Source: Acidobacteriota bacterium (lineage in GTDB: Bacteria; Acidobacteriota; Polarisedimenticolia; JACPZX01). Taken from it: 64,000 nt of DNA. Shown here piece after piece: positions 49,129 through 54,843 of this stretch (positions are counted from its first letter, which is position 1; each line of letters begins with the position of its first letter). Under the pieces are notes generated by a model that was not told where the DNA came from, did not search any database, and was given only the letters and a program-made list of their open reading frames with translations. Location: NCBI GenBank assembly GCA_016195325.1, contig JACPZX010000076.1, positions 1 through 64,000 on the forward strand. The letters are read 5' to 3'. The translations under genes and the position numbers were made by a program.

Positions 49129-50345
49129 AACGGGCGGGCGGTCTTTTCGATCGGATCTGCTCGTTCGAGAACCTCCTCCTTGCCGCGAAGAAGGCGAGGA
49201 GGGGGAAGCGAGATCGCCTGAACGTCGCGAGCTTCGAGCTCGATCTCGAGAGCCGCCTCCTTGGCCTCCGGCGCGAACTACTGGATGGCAGCTATCAGCC
49301 CGGCCCGTACAGAGCCTTCTGGGTCAGTGAGCCGGTCGTGCGCCAGATCAGCGCCGCGCCGTACCGCGACCGCGTCGTCCACCACGCCCTGATGAACCTC
49401 GTGGAGCCGGTCTTCGAGCGCGGGTTCATCCCCGACTCGTACGCGTGCCGGAAAGAGAAGGGAACGCATCGGGCGCTCGCGCGTTGCCGGGAGTTCACCC
49501 GCCGATACGCCTGGGTCCTTCGCGCCGACATCAAGAAGTACTTCCCGTCGATCGACCACGAGATTCTCCTGGGCCTCGTGGAGCGCAAGGTGAAGGACCG
49601 CCGCGTCCTCGCCCTGCTTAGGACGATCGTCGAGTCGAGCAACCCCCAAGTTGAAGTCAACCACTACTTCGCCGGCGACGATCTCTTCACCCCCTTCGAG
49701 CGCCGCCGCGGGATCCCGATCGGAAACCTGACGAGCCAGGTCTTCGCCAACCTCTATCTCGATCCGCTCGATCACTTCGTGAAGGAACGGCTTCGCTGCC
49801 GCGCCTACCTCAGGTACTGCGACGACTTCTGCCTCTTCGACGACGACCCGCATCGGCTCATCGAGGCGCGGGAAAGGATCGCCGAGTTTCTGATCGGCCT
49901 CCGTCTGAGACTCCATTCGGGGAAGACCGCCGTGCACCAGGTGAGCCGGGGAGTCGCCTTCGTCGGATTCCGGGTCTACCCCGAGAAGGTGCTCCTCAAG
50001 CGCGACGCCGTGCGGCGCGTCCGCCGCCGGCTTCGGGTCTACCGGCGCGCGTACGAGCGCGGCGAGCTGTCGCCCGCGGATGTTCGACAGCGGCTGATGG
50101 GCTGGCTCGGTCACGCGGGCCACGCGGACACGTGGCGCCTGAGATCGAAACTTCTCTGGAAATTCCGCCTCGTGCGGAGATGGGAAAGCGGGGGACAAGC
50201 GTCCTTCGGGGCGGCTCCTGGAACAACAATCCGAGGAACCTCCGATCGGCGAACCGCAACACCAACGACCCGGCGAACCGCAACAACAACATCGGGTTCC
50301 GTTGCGCCCAGCACCCTCCTCGGGGTCCGACGACCCTTCGCCTGA
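49125..50345 (+). CDS. DGR reverse transcriptase
   Basis: This is a 406-residue RT. The N-terminal fingers hold FDRICSFENLLLAAKKARRGK, a typical DGR RT start, then YQPGPYRAFWVSEP, RVVHHALMNLVEPVFE and SYACRKEKGTHRAL. VLRADIKKYFPSIDH supplies the first catalytic Asp. Motif 4 reads IPIGNLTSQ (residues 197-205), the (I/V/L)GxxxSQ hallmark of DGR RTs, against QGxxxSP elsewhere. Motif 5 is YCDD (231-234). GVAFVGFRVYP and a basic thumb follow. The start at 49,125 overlaps the avd stop; ATG 49,098 is less likely. The last 40-50 codons are the template repeat and read as Thr/Arg/Ser-rich nonsense, so the working enzyme probably ends near residue 355. No maturase or intron domain is present. Confidence 0.95.
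   Translation: MKRAGGLFDRICSFENLLLAAKKARRGKRDRLNVASFELDLESRLLGLRRELLDGSYQPGPYRAFWVSEPVVRQISAAPYRDRVVHHALMNLVEPVFERGFIPDSYACRKEKGTHRALARCREFTRRYAWVLRADIKKYFPSIDHEILLGLVERKVKDRRVLALLRTIVESSNPQVEVNHYFAGDDLFTPFERRRGIPIGNLTSQVFANLYLDPLDHFVKERLRCRAYLRYCDDFCLFDDDPHRLIEARERIAEFLIGLRLRLHSGKTAVHQVSRGVAFVGFRVYPEKVLLKRDAVRRVRRRLRVYRRAYERGELSPADVRQRLMGWLGHAGHADTWRLRSKLLWKFRLVRRWESGGQASFGAAPGTTIRGTSDRRTATPTTRRTATTTSGSVAPSTLLGVRRPFA
50195..50311 (+). repeat. DGR template repeat (TR)
   Basis: This is the template copy of the VR at 48,516-48,632, offset 1,679 bp. It contains 31 adenines, 16 of which differ in the VR; no C, G or T position differs. Read in the VR frame it would encode an Asn-rich stretch (AAC codons: NNN, NRN, NTN, NRNNN), the usual sign of a template built for adenine mutagenesis. 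It lies inside the 3' end of the RT ORF, same strand. Confidence 0.93.
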
Positions 50346-50541
50346 GTCCGGCGGCTCACGGGCCGCCGGAGCGCGTCGTGGATGGTCCCGTCCCCCGCTC
50401 CCGGACCGCGACGAAGTTCGCGGTCGATTCGAGGCGGGGCCCCGCGCCGGCTGGTAGCTCCGCCCACCGGGGCGCATCACACCCGTCGGGAAGGGCGAAC
50501 GCCGGCGCGGGGCCATGTCTCATCGCGCTCGAGCGCACTGC

Positions 50542-50570
50542 TTGACTCGGTGTACAAATGTGCATATGCT
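50542..50570 (+). promoter_or_regulatory. Promoter of brnTA with palindromic -10
   Basis: TTGACT (50,542-50,547), 17 bases, TATGCT (50,565-50,570). The 8-bp palindrome GCATATGC (50,562-50,569) covers the -10 and may be the BrnA operator. Transcription would begin about at the GTG start, so the mRNA would be leaderless. Confidence 0.55.
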
Positions 50571-50576
50571 TCGGTG

Positions 50577-50810
50577 GTGCAGTTCGAGTGGGACGAGCAG
50601 AAGGCGCTGACGGTTTCAGTTCTCGAGGATCTACGCGCCGTCACGATGACGGGCAGTCGCTTCAACGAAGCTCGGTTCGTCACGATCGGCAAGGACGGAC
50701 TGGGCCAGGTCCTGGTGGTTGTCCACACTTGGCGCTCCGGGGGCGTCCGGATCATCTCCGCCAGGCGCGCGAGTCGTCGAGAGCGAAGGAAGTACGAGGC
50801 TGAGCGATGA
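50577..50810 (+). CDS. brnT: BrnT-type toxin, shortened
   Basis: This 77-residue protein matches BrnT ribonuclease toxins at both ends: VQFEWDEQKA at the start and RFVTIGKDGLGQVLVVVHT, IRIISARRASRRERRKYE-type sequence (here VRIISARRASRRERRKYE) at the end. The middle segment that normally follows the first helix (KHGVSFEEA-like, about 15-20 residues) is absent or replaced, so activity is doubtful. The GTG start at 50,577 fits the family N-terminus and lies 7 bases after the -10. The stop overlaps brnA by 4 bp. Confidence 0.75.
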   Translation: MQFEWDEQKALTVSVLEDLRAVTMTGSRFNEARFVTIGKDGLGQVLVVVHTWRSGGVRIISARRASRRERRKYEAER

Positions 50811-51121
50811 AAAAAGAATACGACTTCAGCCGCGGCGTGCGCGGCCCCGTGATCCCGTTGCCTCCGGGCAAGACACGCATCACGATTCGCCTCGACGCCG
50901 AGATTCTCGAGTGGTTTTTCGCCCAGGTCGACGCGGCCGGCGGCGGCAACTATCAGACGCTGATCAACGATGCGCTGCAAGAGCACATCGCGAGGCGTAG
51001 AGAGCCGCTCGAGGACACCCTTCGCCGCGTGCTCCGGGAGGAACGAGCGAGATACGGCGCATCATCGCAGCCCGAACACGCGCACGCGGGAAAGCGTCGC
51101 CGGAAACCGTCGAAGCGTTGA
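50807..51121 (+). CDS. brnA: BrnA-type antitoxin, copy 1
   Basis: This 104-residue BrnA protein has KKEYDFSRGVRGPVIPLPPGKTRITIRLD followed by a ribbon-helix-helix region (AEILEWFFAQVDAAGGGNYQTLINDALQEHI) and a basic tail. It binds BrnT and DNA. It overlaps the BrnT stop as ATGA. About 74 of its first 86 residues are identical to the second copy at 51,159. Confidence 0.9.
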   Translation: MKKEYDFSRGVRGPVIPLPPGKTRITIRLDAEILEWFFAQVDAAGGGNYQTLINDALQEHIARRREPLEDTLRRVLREERARYGASSQPEHAHAGKRRRKPSKR

Positions 51122-51158
51122 GGTCCGGTGGTGAGATCGAACGGACGAGGGTTGGACC

Positions 51159-51473
51159 TTGAAGAAAGAATACGACTTCAGCCGGGGCAAGCGTGGCGCC
51201 GTGATCCCCTTGCCCCCGGGCAAGACGCGGATCACGATTCGGCTCGATACGGAGATTCTCGACTGGTTCCGGGCCAAGGTCCACGCGGCGGGAGGCGGCA
51301 GCTACCAGACGTTGATCAACGATGCGCTGCAGGAGCACATCGCGGGTCGGAGAGAGCCGCTCGTTGACACGCTTCGTCAGGTTCTTCGGGAGGAGCGAGC
51401 GGAGTACGGCGCATCACTGCGGCAGAAGCCCGGTCGCCAGGGAGCCCATCGTCGCAAGCCCGCGAAGCGGTGA
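51159..51473 (+). CDS. brnA: BrnA-type antitoxin, copy 2
   Basis: This is a tandem duplicate of the preceding gene, also 104 residues. The core is KRGAVIPLPPGKTRITIRLD with the RHH part TEILDWFRAKVHAAGGGSYQTLINDALQEHI. The start is TTG at 51,159, aligned with the ATG of copy 1; ACGAGGG lies 8 bases upstream. Tails diverge after residue 86. No BrnT is paired with this copy. Duplication with its own promoter could raise antitoxin dosage. Confidence 0.87.
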   Translation: MKKEYDFSRGKRGAVIPLPPGKTRITIRLDTEILDWFRAKVHAAGGGSYQTLINDALQEHIAGRREPLVDTLRQVLREERAEYGASLRQKPGRQGAHRRKPAKR

Positions 51474-52056
51474 ACCTGACTCGCGGTATCAGTAGTGGTA
51501 CCTCGCCTGAAGGAAGTCGATTCGGTCGCTGCTGACGGCGTACACGATCCGATGCTCTTCGGTGAGGCGCCGGGACCAGGCGCGCGCGACGGCGAACTTC
51601 AGGGGCTCGGGCTTCCCGATTCCTGTGAAGGGATCCCGGAGGACCGCCTCGATGACGTCGAACGCGCGGAGCGCGACCTTGCGGTTCGTGTCCACCCAGT
51701 AGCGCAGGTCTTCCCGGAACTCGGGGTGGAATACGGCGTCGCGCGCGCGTGGGTGACGCGGTGGATGTTCGGGGCTTCTCGTCAAGACCCATCTCGCGTC
51801 TCAGGGAGGCGACGCTCTTCGGCCTGACGCGTCGACCTTGAGCGCGGGCCAGCGCCTTGAGCAGCCGCTCCGCATTCTTCGGCGATCGGAGCAGATGGGC
51901 CGTCTCGACGAGACTGTCGAGCTCATCGGCCGCGATCAACGCCACCGGGCTTCGCCCGCGCCGTGTGATGACAACCGCCTCCCGCGACTCCGCGACCGCG
52001 TCGCAGAGCGAGGCCAGATTCGCGCGCGCGCTGGTGTAGGTCGTCTCCTTCGCCAT
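51316..52056 (-). CDS. yefM: YefM/Phd-type antitoxin with runaway C-terminal frame
   Basis: Residues 1-91 are a normal Phd/YefM antitoxin: TTYTSARANLASLCDAVAESREAVVITRRGRSPVALIAADELDSLVET, then LKALARAQGRR. The family normally stops about here, but this frame stays open for 155 further residues, passing out of frame through the YoeB gene and under brnA copy 2. A single-base shift near 51,787 would create a TGA overlapping the YoeB TTG start, the usual coupling, so a frameshift is suspected. The start at 52,056 follows GGAGGAC. The operator and promoter lie at 52,074-52,115. Confidence 0.7.
   Translation of the reverse strand: MAKETTYTSARANLASLCDAVAESREAVVITRRGRSPVALIAADELDSLVETAHLLRSPKNAERLLKALARAQGRRVRPKSVASLRREMGLDEKPRTSTASPTRARRRIPPRVPGRPALLGGHEPQGRAPRVRRHRGGPPGSLHRNREARAPEVRRRARLVPAPHRRASDRVRRQQRPNRLPSGEVPLLIPRVRFTASRACDDGLPGDRASAAVMRRTPLAPPEEPDEACQRAALSDPRCAPAAHR
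51489..51785 (-). CDS. yoeB: YoeB-type toxin (ribosome-dependent mRNA interferase)
   Basis: This is a 98-residue protein. The YoeB core starts at AVFHPEFREDLRYWVDTNRKVALRAFDVIEAVL and continues GIGKPEPLKF, AWSRRLTEEHRIVY and ends DFLQARYHY, with the family residues Arg in SRRLTEEHR and terminal His-Tyr. About 15 extra residues precede the usual start (TTG at 51,785); the true start may be further in. The toxin appears complete, while its antitoxin frame is disturbed. Confidence 0.85.
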   Translation of the reverse strand: MTRSPEHPPRHPRARDAVFHPEFREDLRYWVDTNRKVALRAFDVIEAVLRDPFTGIGKPEPLKFAVARAWSRRLTEEHRIVYAVSSDRIDFLQARYHY

Positions 52057-52073
52057 GGCGTCCTCCGTCGGGG

Positions 52074-52096
52074 CATGTACAGACTTAATGTACATG
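52074..52096. promoter_or_regulatory. YefM operator: double TGTACA palindrome
   Basis: CATGTACA (52,074-52,081) and TGTACATG (52,089-52,096) are perfect inverted copies with a 7-base spacer. Each contains the core TGTACA that E. coli YefM binds; core centres are 13 bp apart. Confidence 0.75.
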
Positions 52097-52115
52097 TTCG
52101 GCCGCGCCCTGTCCA
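52087..52115 (-). promoter_or_regulatory. Promoter of yefM-yoeB
   Basis: On the minus strand TGGACA (52,110-52,115) and TACATT (52,087-52,092) are 17 bases apart. The -10 lies within the TGTACA operator, which fits autorepression. Confidence 0.55.
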
Positions 52116-52190
52116 CTCAGCCTAGGCGCAGGCCCACTCGAGGCGGTACACTGGTCATGCCTTCTTCCCTCGGGACCTCAAGGACCTCAC

Positions 52191-52337
52191 ATGAAAGACG
52201 AATCCGATTCGGACGACGGCGTGGATGTCACCCTCATCCACTGGATGCTGGCGATGACCCCCGCCGAGCGCCTGAAGACGGTTCAGGACGCGGTCAATTC
52301 GCTCGAGGAGCTGCGCGCCGGAATGCCGCGTGACTGA
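52191..52337 (+). CDS. Small acidic partner protein (48 aa)
   Basis: The ORF begins ATG 52,191 and encodes an acidic start (MKDESDSDDGVDV) then HWMLAMTPAERLKTVQDAVNSLEELRAG. This TPAERL...LEELR form is typical of short proteins that precede nucleotidyltransferase-like genes in many high-GC bacteria. It overlaps the next ORF by 8 bp. It was too short for a domain call. Confidence 0.55.
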   Translation: MKDESDSDDGVDVTLIHWMLAMTPAERLKTVQDAVNSLEELRAGMPRD

Positions 52338-52530
52338 CTTCGCCGCCATCCTCAAGGTGCTCATCGCGCGCGACGTGGAGTTCATCGTCGTCGACGGTGT
52401 CTCCGCTGCGCTGCAGGGCGTCCCGGTCGTGAGCTTCAACCTCGAAGTCGTTCACGCGAAGGATCAGGCCATGCTTCCGGTTCTCCGGCGGACGCTCGCC
52501 GAGCAGCGTCGATTCCGACAGGAGAAGTGA
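52330..52530 (+). pseudogene. Truncated, catalytically dead nucleotidyltransferase-like protein
   Basis: This 66-residue ORF (GTG start) resembles the N-terminus of MNT/AbiEii-like nucleotidyltransferases: DFAAILKVLIARDVEFIVV, then VDGVSAALQGVPVVSFNLEVVH. The family expects VGG and TFDLDIV; here they read VDG and SFNLEVV, so the glycine and both catalytic aspartates are replaced. The protein also stops at about one third of usual length. I read it as a decaying remnant that keeps its small upstream partner. Confidence 0.6.
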
Positions 52531-52540
52531 CCGATTCCGG

Positions 52541-52569
52541 TTCACCCGCCCCCACCTTTACGCTATCCT
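52541..52569 (+). promoter_or_regulatory. Promoter candidate of the E1 dehydrogenase gene
   Basis: TTCACC (52,541-52,546), 17 bases, TATCCT (52,564-52,569); 102 bp before the ATG. Each hexamer matches 4 of 6 consensus bases. Confidence 0.35.
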
Positions 52570-52671
52570 GCGTGTCCGAGTCGATTGAAGTCCGATCGGC
52601 CGACGACAACCCCGCGCTTCGGATCCCCATCCGAAGCTGCCGCTCCGCCCCGCCCGGAGGCTGTAGCCACG

Positions 52672-54696
52672 ATGGCTCAAGACCGAAATCTCGCGAAGAA
52701 GCCCGCCGGCGACCCGCACCTCCTGATCGAGTTGTACCGACGCATGCTGCGGCTCTACTACCTCGAGGAGACGGTCCGCCGCTTCGTCCGCCAGAACAAG
52801 TGCTCGTTCCACGCGTCGTCGCGCGGGCACGAGAAGCTCCAGATCGCGTGCGCGCTCGCGCTGAAATCGGGGAAGGACTGGTTCTTCCCGTACTACCGCG
52901 AGAAGGCGCTGATGGTCGGCCTCGGGATGCCGCTCAAGGACATCTTCCTGCACATGCTCTCGAAGAACGGCGACCCCTCGGGCGAAGGGCGGAACATGTC
53001 GGAGCACTTCTCGAGCCGCGCGCTGCGCGTGGTCTCGCCGACGGCGTGCACCGGCACGCAGTTCCTCGCGGCGGTCGGCATGGCCAAGGCGATCAAGTAC
53101 GACGGCCGCGACGAGATCGTGTACGTCTCCTCCGGCGAGGGGGCGACCTCGGAAGGGGAGTTCTTCGAGGCGCTCAACCAGGCGCAGCGCGAGACGCTCC
53201 CCGTGATGTTCGTCATCCAGAACAACGGATACGCCATCAGCGTGCCGCAGTCGCAGCAGACGTCGTCCGAGATCCACCTGATCGCGCGGGGCTTCGGCAT
53301 GGATGCCTTCCGGGTGGACGGGACCCGCTTCACCGAGATGTACCGCACCCTCGAGCCGAAGATCGCCGAGATGCGGAAGGGGAAGGGCCCCGTCCTCGTC
53401 GAGGGGATGGTCGTGCGGCTCGAGTCGCACTCGTCGTCCGACGATCAGTCGAAGTACCGGACCGAGGAGCAGATGGAGGAGGTGCGGCGGCACGACCCGC
53501 TGCTGCACACGGAGCTGCGCCTGAGGCAGATGGAGATGCTCACCGACGACGAGGTGAAGGCGATGCGGGCGGAGGCCGAGAGGGAAGTGAAAGAGGCCGC
53601 CGACGCCGCCGACGCGATGCCCGCCCCCGACGCCGAGCGCATCATGGTCCAGATCTACAGCCCCGTCGGCCCCGCGATCCCCGAGAGGGAGCCGCGCCCG
53701 ATGGGCGAGCAGCCGATCACCCTGGTGGACGCGATCAACCACGGCCTGCGCGAGGAGATGGAGCGCAACGAGAAGATCGTCGTCTGGGGGGAGGACGTCC
53801 AGGACCCGAAGGGCGGGGTCTTCGGCGTGACGCGCGGCCTCACCGAGAGGTTCGGCGGGAGCCGCGTCTTCAACTCGCCCCTCGCCGAGGCCAGCATCAT
53901 CGGCGTCGCGCAGGGGATGTCGATCGGCGGCTACAAGCCCGTGGTCGAGATCCAGTTCGGCGACTACTCCTGGCCCGCCTTCATGCAGATGCGCAACGAG
54001 GTCTCGACCCTCAGGTGGCGCAGCGCGGGGGTCTGGTCGTGCCCGATGGTGGTGCGTGTGGCCGTGGGGGGTTACATCCACGGGGGGCCCTTCCACTCGC
54101 AGTGCATCGAGGCGATCTACGCGAAGACGCCGGGGTGGCTGATCGCTTTCCCGTCGAACGCGTCGGACTCCAAGGGGCTCATCAAGACCGCCTGCCGCCT
54201 CGACGATCCGGTCCTCTTCCTCGAGCACAAGGGGCTCTACCGCCAGGTCTTCACGAAGGGGATGGAGCCCGACCCGGATTTCCTGATCCCCTTCGGAAGG
54301 GCGAGGCTCGTCCGGGAAGGGACCGACATGACCGTCGTCGCCTGGGGGCGCACCGTCCACATGGTGAGCCAGGCCCTCTCGAAGATGCGCGAGGGGGCGC
54401 CGTCGGTGGATCTGGTCGATCTCCGGACCATCGTCCCGCTCGACGAGGAGACGATCGTCGAGTCGATCCGGAAGACCGGGAAGCTCCTCGTCGTGCACGA
54501 GGACTCGGTCTTCATGGGGTTCGGCGCCGAAATCGCGGCCCGCGTCGCCGACAGCGCCTTCGAGTACCTCGACGCGCCCGTGAGGCGCGTGGGGGCCCTC
54601 GACTCGTTCGTCCCCTTCGCGGCGAACCTCGAGGCGGCGGTGCTCCCGTCGGTGGAGGGGATCGAGGCGGCGATCCGGGACCTCGCGGCCTACTGA
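52672..54696 (+). CDS. 2-oxoacid dehydrogenase E1, alpha and beta subunits fused
   Basis: This 674-residue TPP enzyme of the branched-chain/pyruvate dehydrogenase E1 type has alpha and beta parts in one chain. The alpha part (about 1-330) has SSRGHEKLQIA, FFPYYREKALMVGLGM, the TPP motif GEGATSEGEFFEALNQA ending NN, and SHSSSDDQSKYR. The beta part (about 340-674) has ITLVDAINHGLREEMERNEKIVVWGEDVQDPKGGVFGVTRGL, FNSPLAEASIIGVAQGM, GPFHSQCIEAIYAKTPGW and LFLEHKGLYR. Fused E1 enzymes are known in several phyla. No E2 or E3 gene is nearby. GGAGG lies 13 bases before the ATG. Confidence 0.93.
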   Translation: MAQDRNLAKKPAGDPHLLIELYRRMLRLYYLEETVRRFVRQNKCSFHASSRGHEKLQIACALALKSGKDWFFPYYREKALMVGLGMPLKDIFLHMLSKNGDPSGEGRNMSEHFSSRALRVVSPTACTGTQFLAAVGMAKAIKYDGRDEIVYVSSGEGATSEGEFFEALNQAQRETLPVMFVIQNNGYAISVPQSQQTSSEIHLIARGFGMDAFRVDGTRFTEMYRTLEPKIAEMRKGKGPVLVEGMVVRLESHSSSDDQSKYRTEEQMEEVRRHDPLLHTELRLRQMEMLTDDEVKAMRAEAEREVKEAADAADAMPAPDAERIMVQIYSPVGPAIPEREPRPMGEQPITLVDAINHGLREEMERNEKIVVWGEDVQDPKGGVFGVTRGLTERFGGSRVFNSPLAEASIIGVAQGMSIGGYKPVVEIQFGDYSWPAFMQMRNEVSTLRWRSAGVWSCPMVVRVAVGGYIHGGPFHSQCIEAIYAKTPGWLIAFPSNASDSKGLIKTACRLDDPVLFLEHKGLYRQVFTKGMEPDPDFLIPFGRARLVREGTDMTVVAWGRTVHMVSQALSKMREGAPSVDLVDLRTIVPLDEETIVESIRKTGKLLVVHEDSVFMGFGAEIAARVADSAFEYLDAPVRRVGALDSFVPFAANLEAAVLPSVEGIEAAIRDLAAY

Positions 54697-54745
54697 AGGA
54701 ACGCCTTCGTCCCGTGTCCGGGAGGGTGAATCACCGAGCGGAATC

Positions 54746-54754
54746 TGTCATAAT
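54746..54754 (+). promoter_or_regulatory. Extended -10 candidate of korAB
   Basis: TGTCATAAT: an extended -10 (TGn) joined to CATAAT, 90 bp upstream of korA. No good -35 is seen, as is usual for extended -10 promoters. Confidence 0.35.
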
Positions 54755-54843
54755 CCGGAACCGAATCACACGTCCTTCACGACACCCCCTTGCGCCTCCC
54801 GGCTTGCGGTGTGTCCCGATGCGAGCGACCTGAGAGGATCCTG

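Noticed and set aside
50221-50290. AAC-rich triplet run as a simple microsatellite or CRISPR-like repeat
   Set aside because: The AAC codons belong to the DGR template and correspond position by position to the VR; there are no spacers.
49125-50345. Group II intron or retron as source of the reverse transcriptase
   Set aside because: There is no maturase or HNH domain, no domain V/VI RNA and no msr-msd. Motif 4 has the DGR form GNLTSQ, and a TR/VR pair with adenine-only changes is present.
50132-50545. ORF reading the TR in the frame of the target (SVLRGGSWNNNPRNL...), as a possible second FGE-domain gene
   Set aside because: No FGE-sulfatase body precedes it and it lies inside the RT gene; it is simply the template repeat read in the VR frame.
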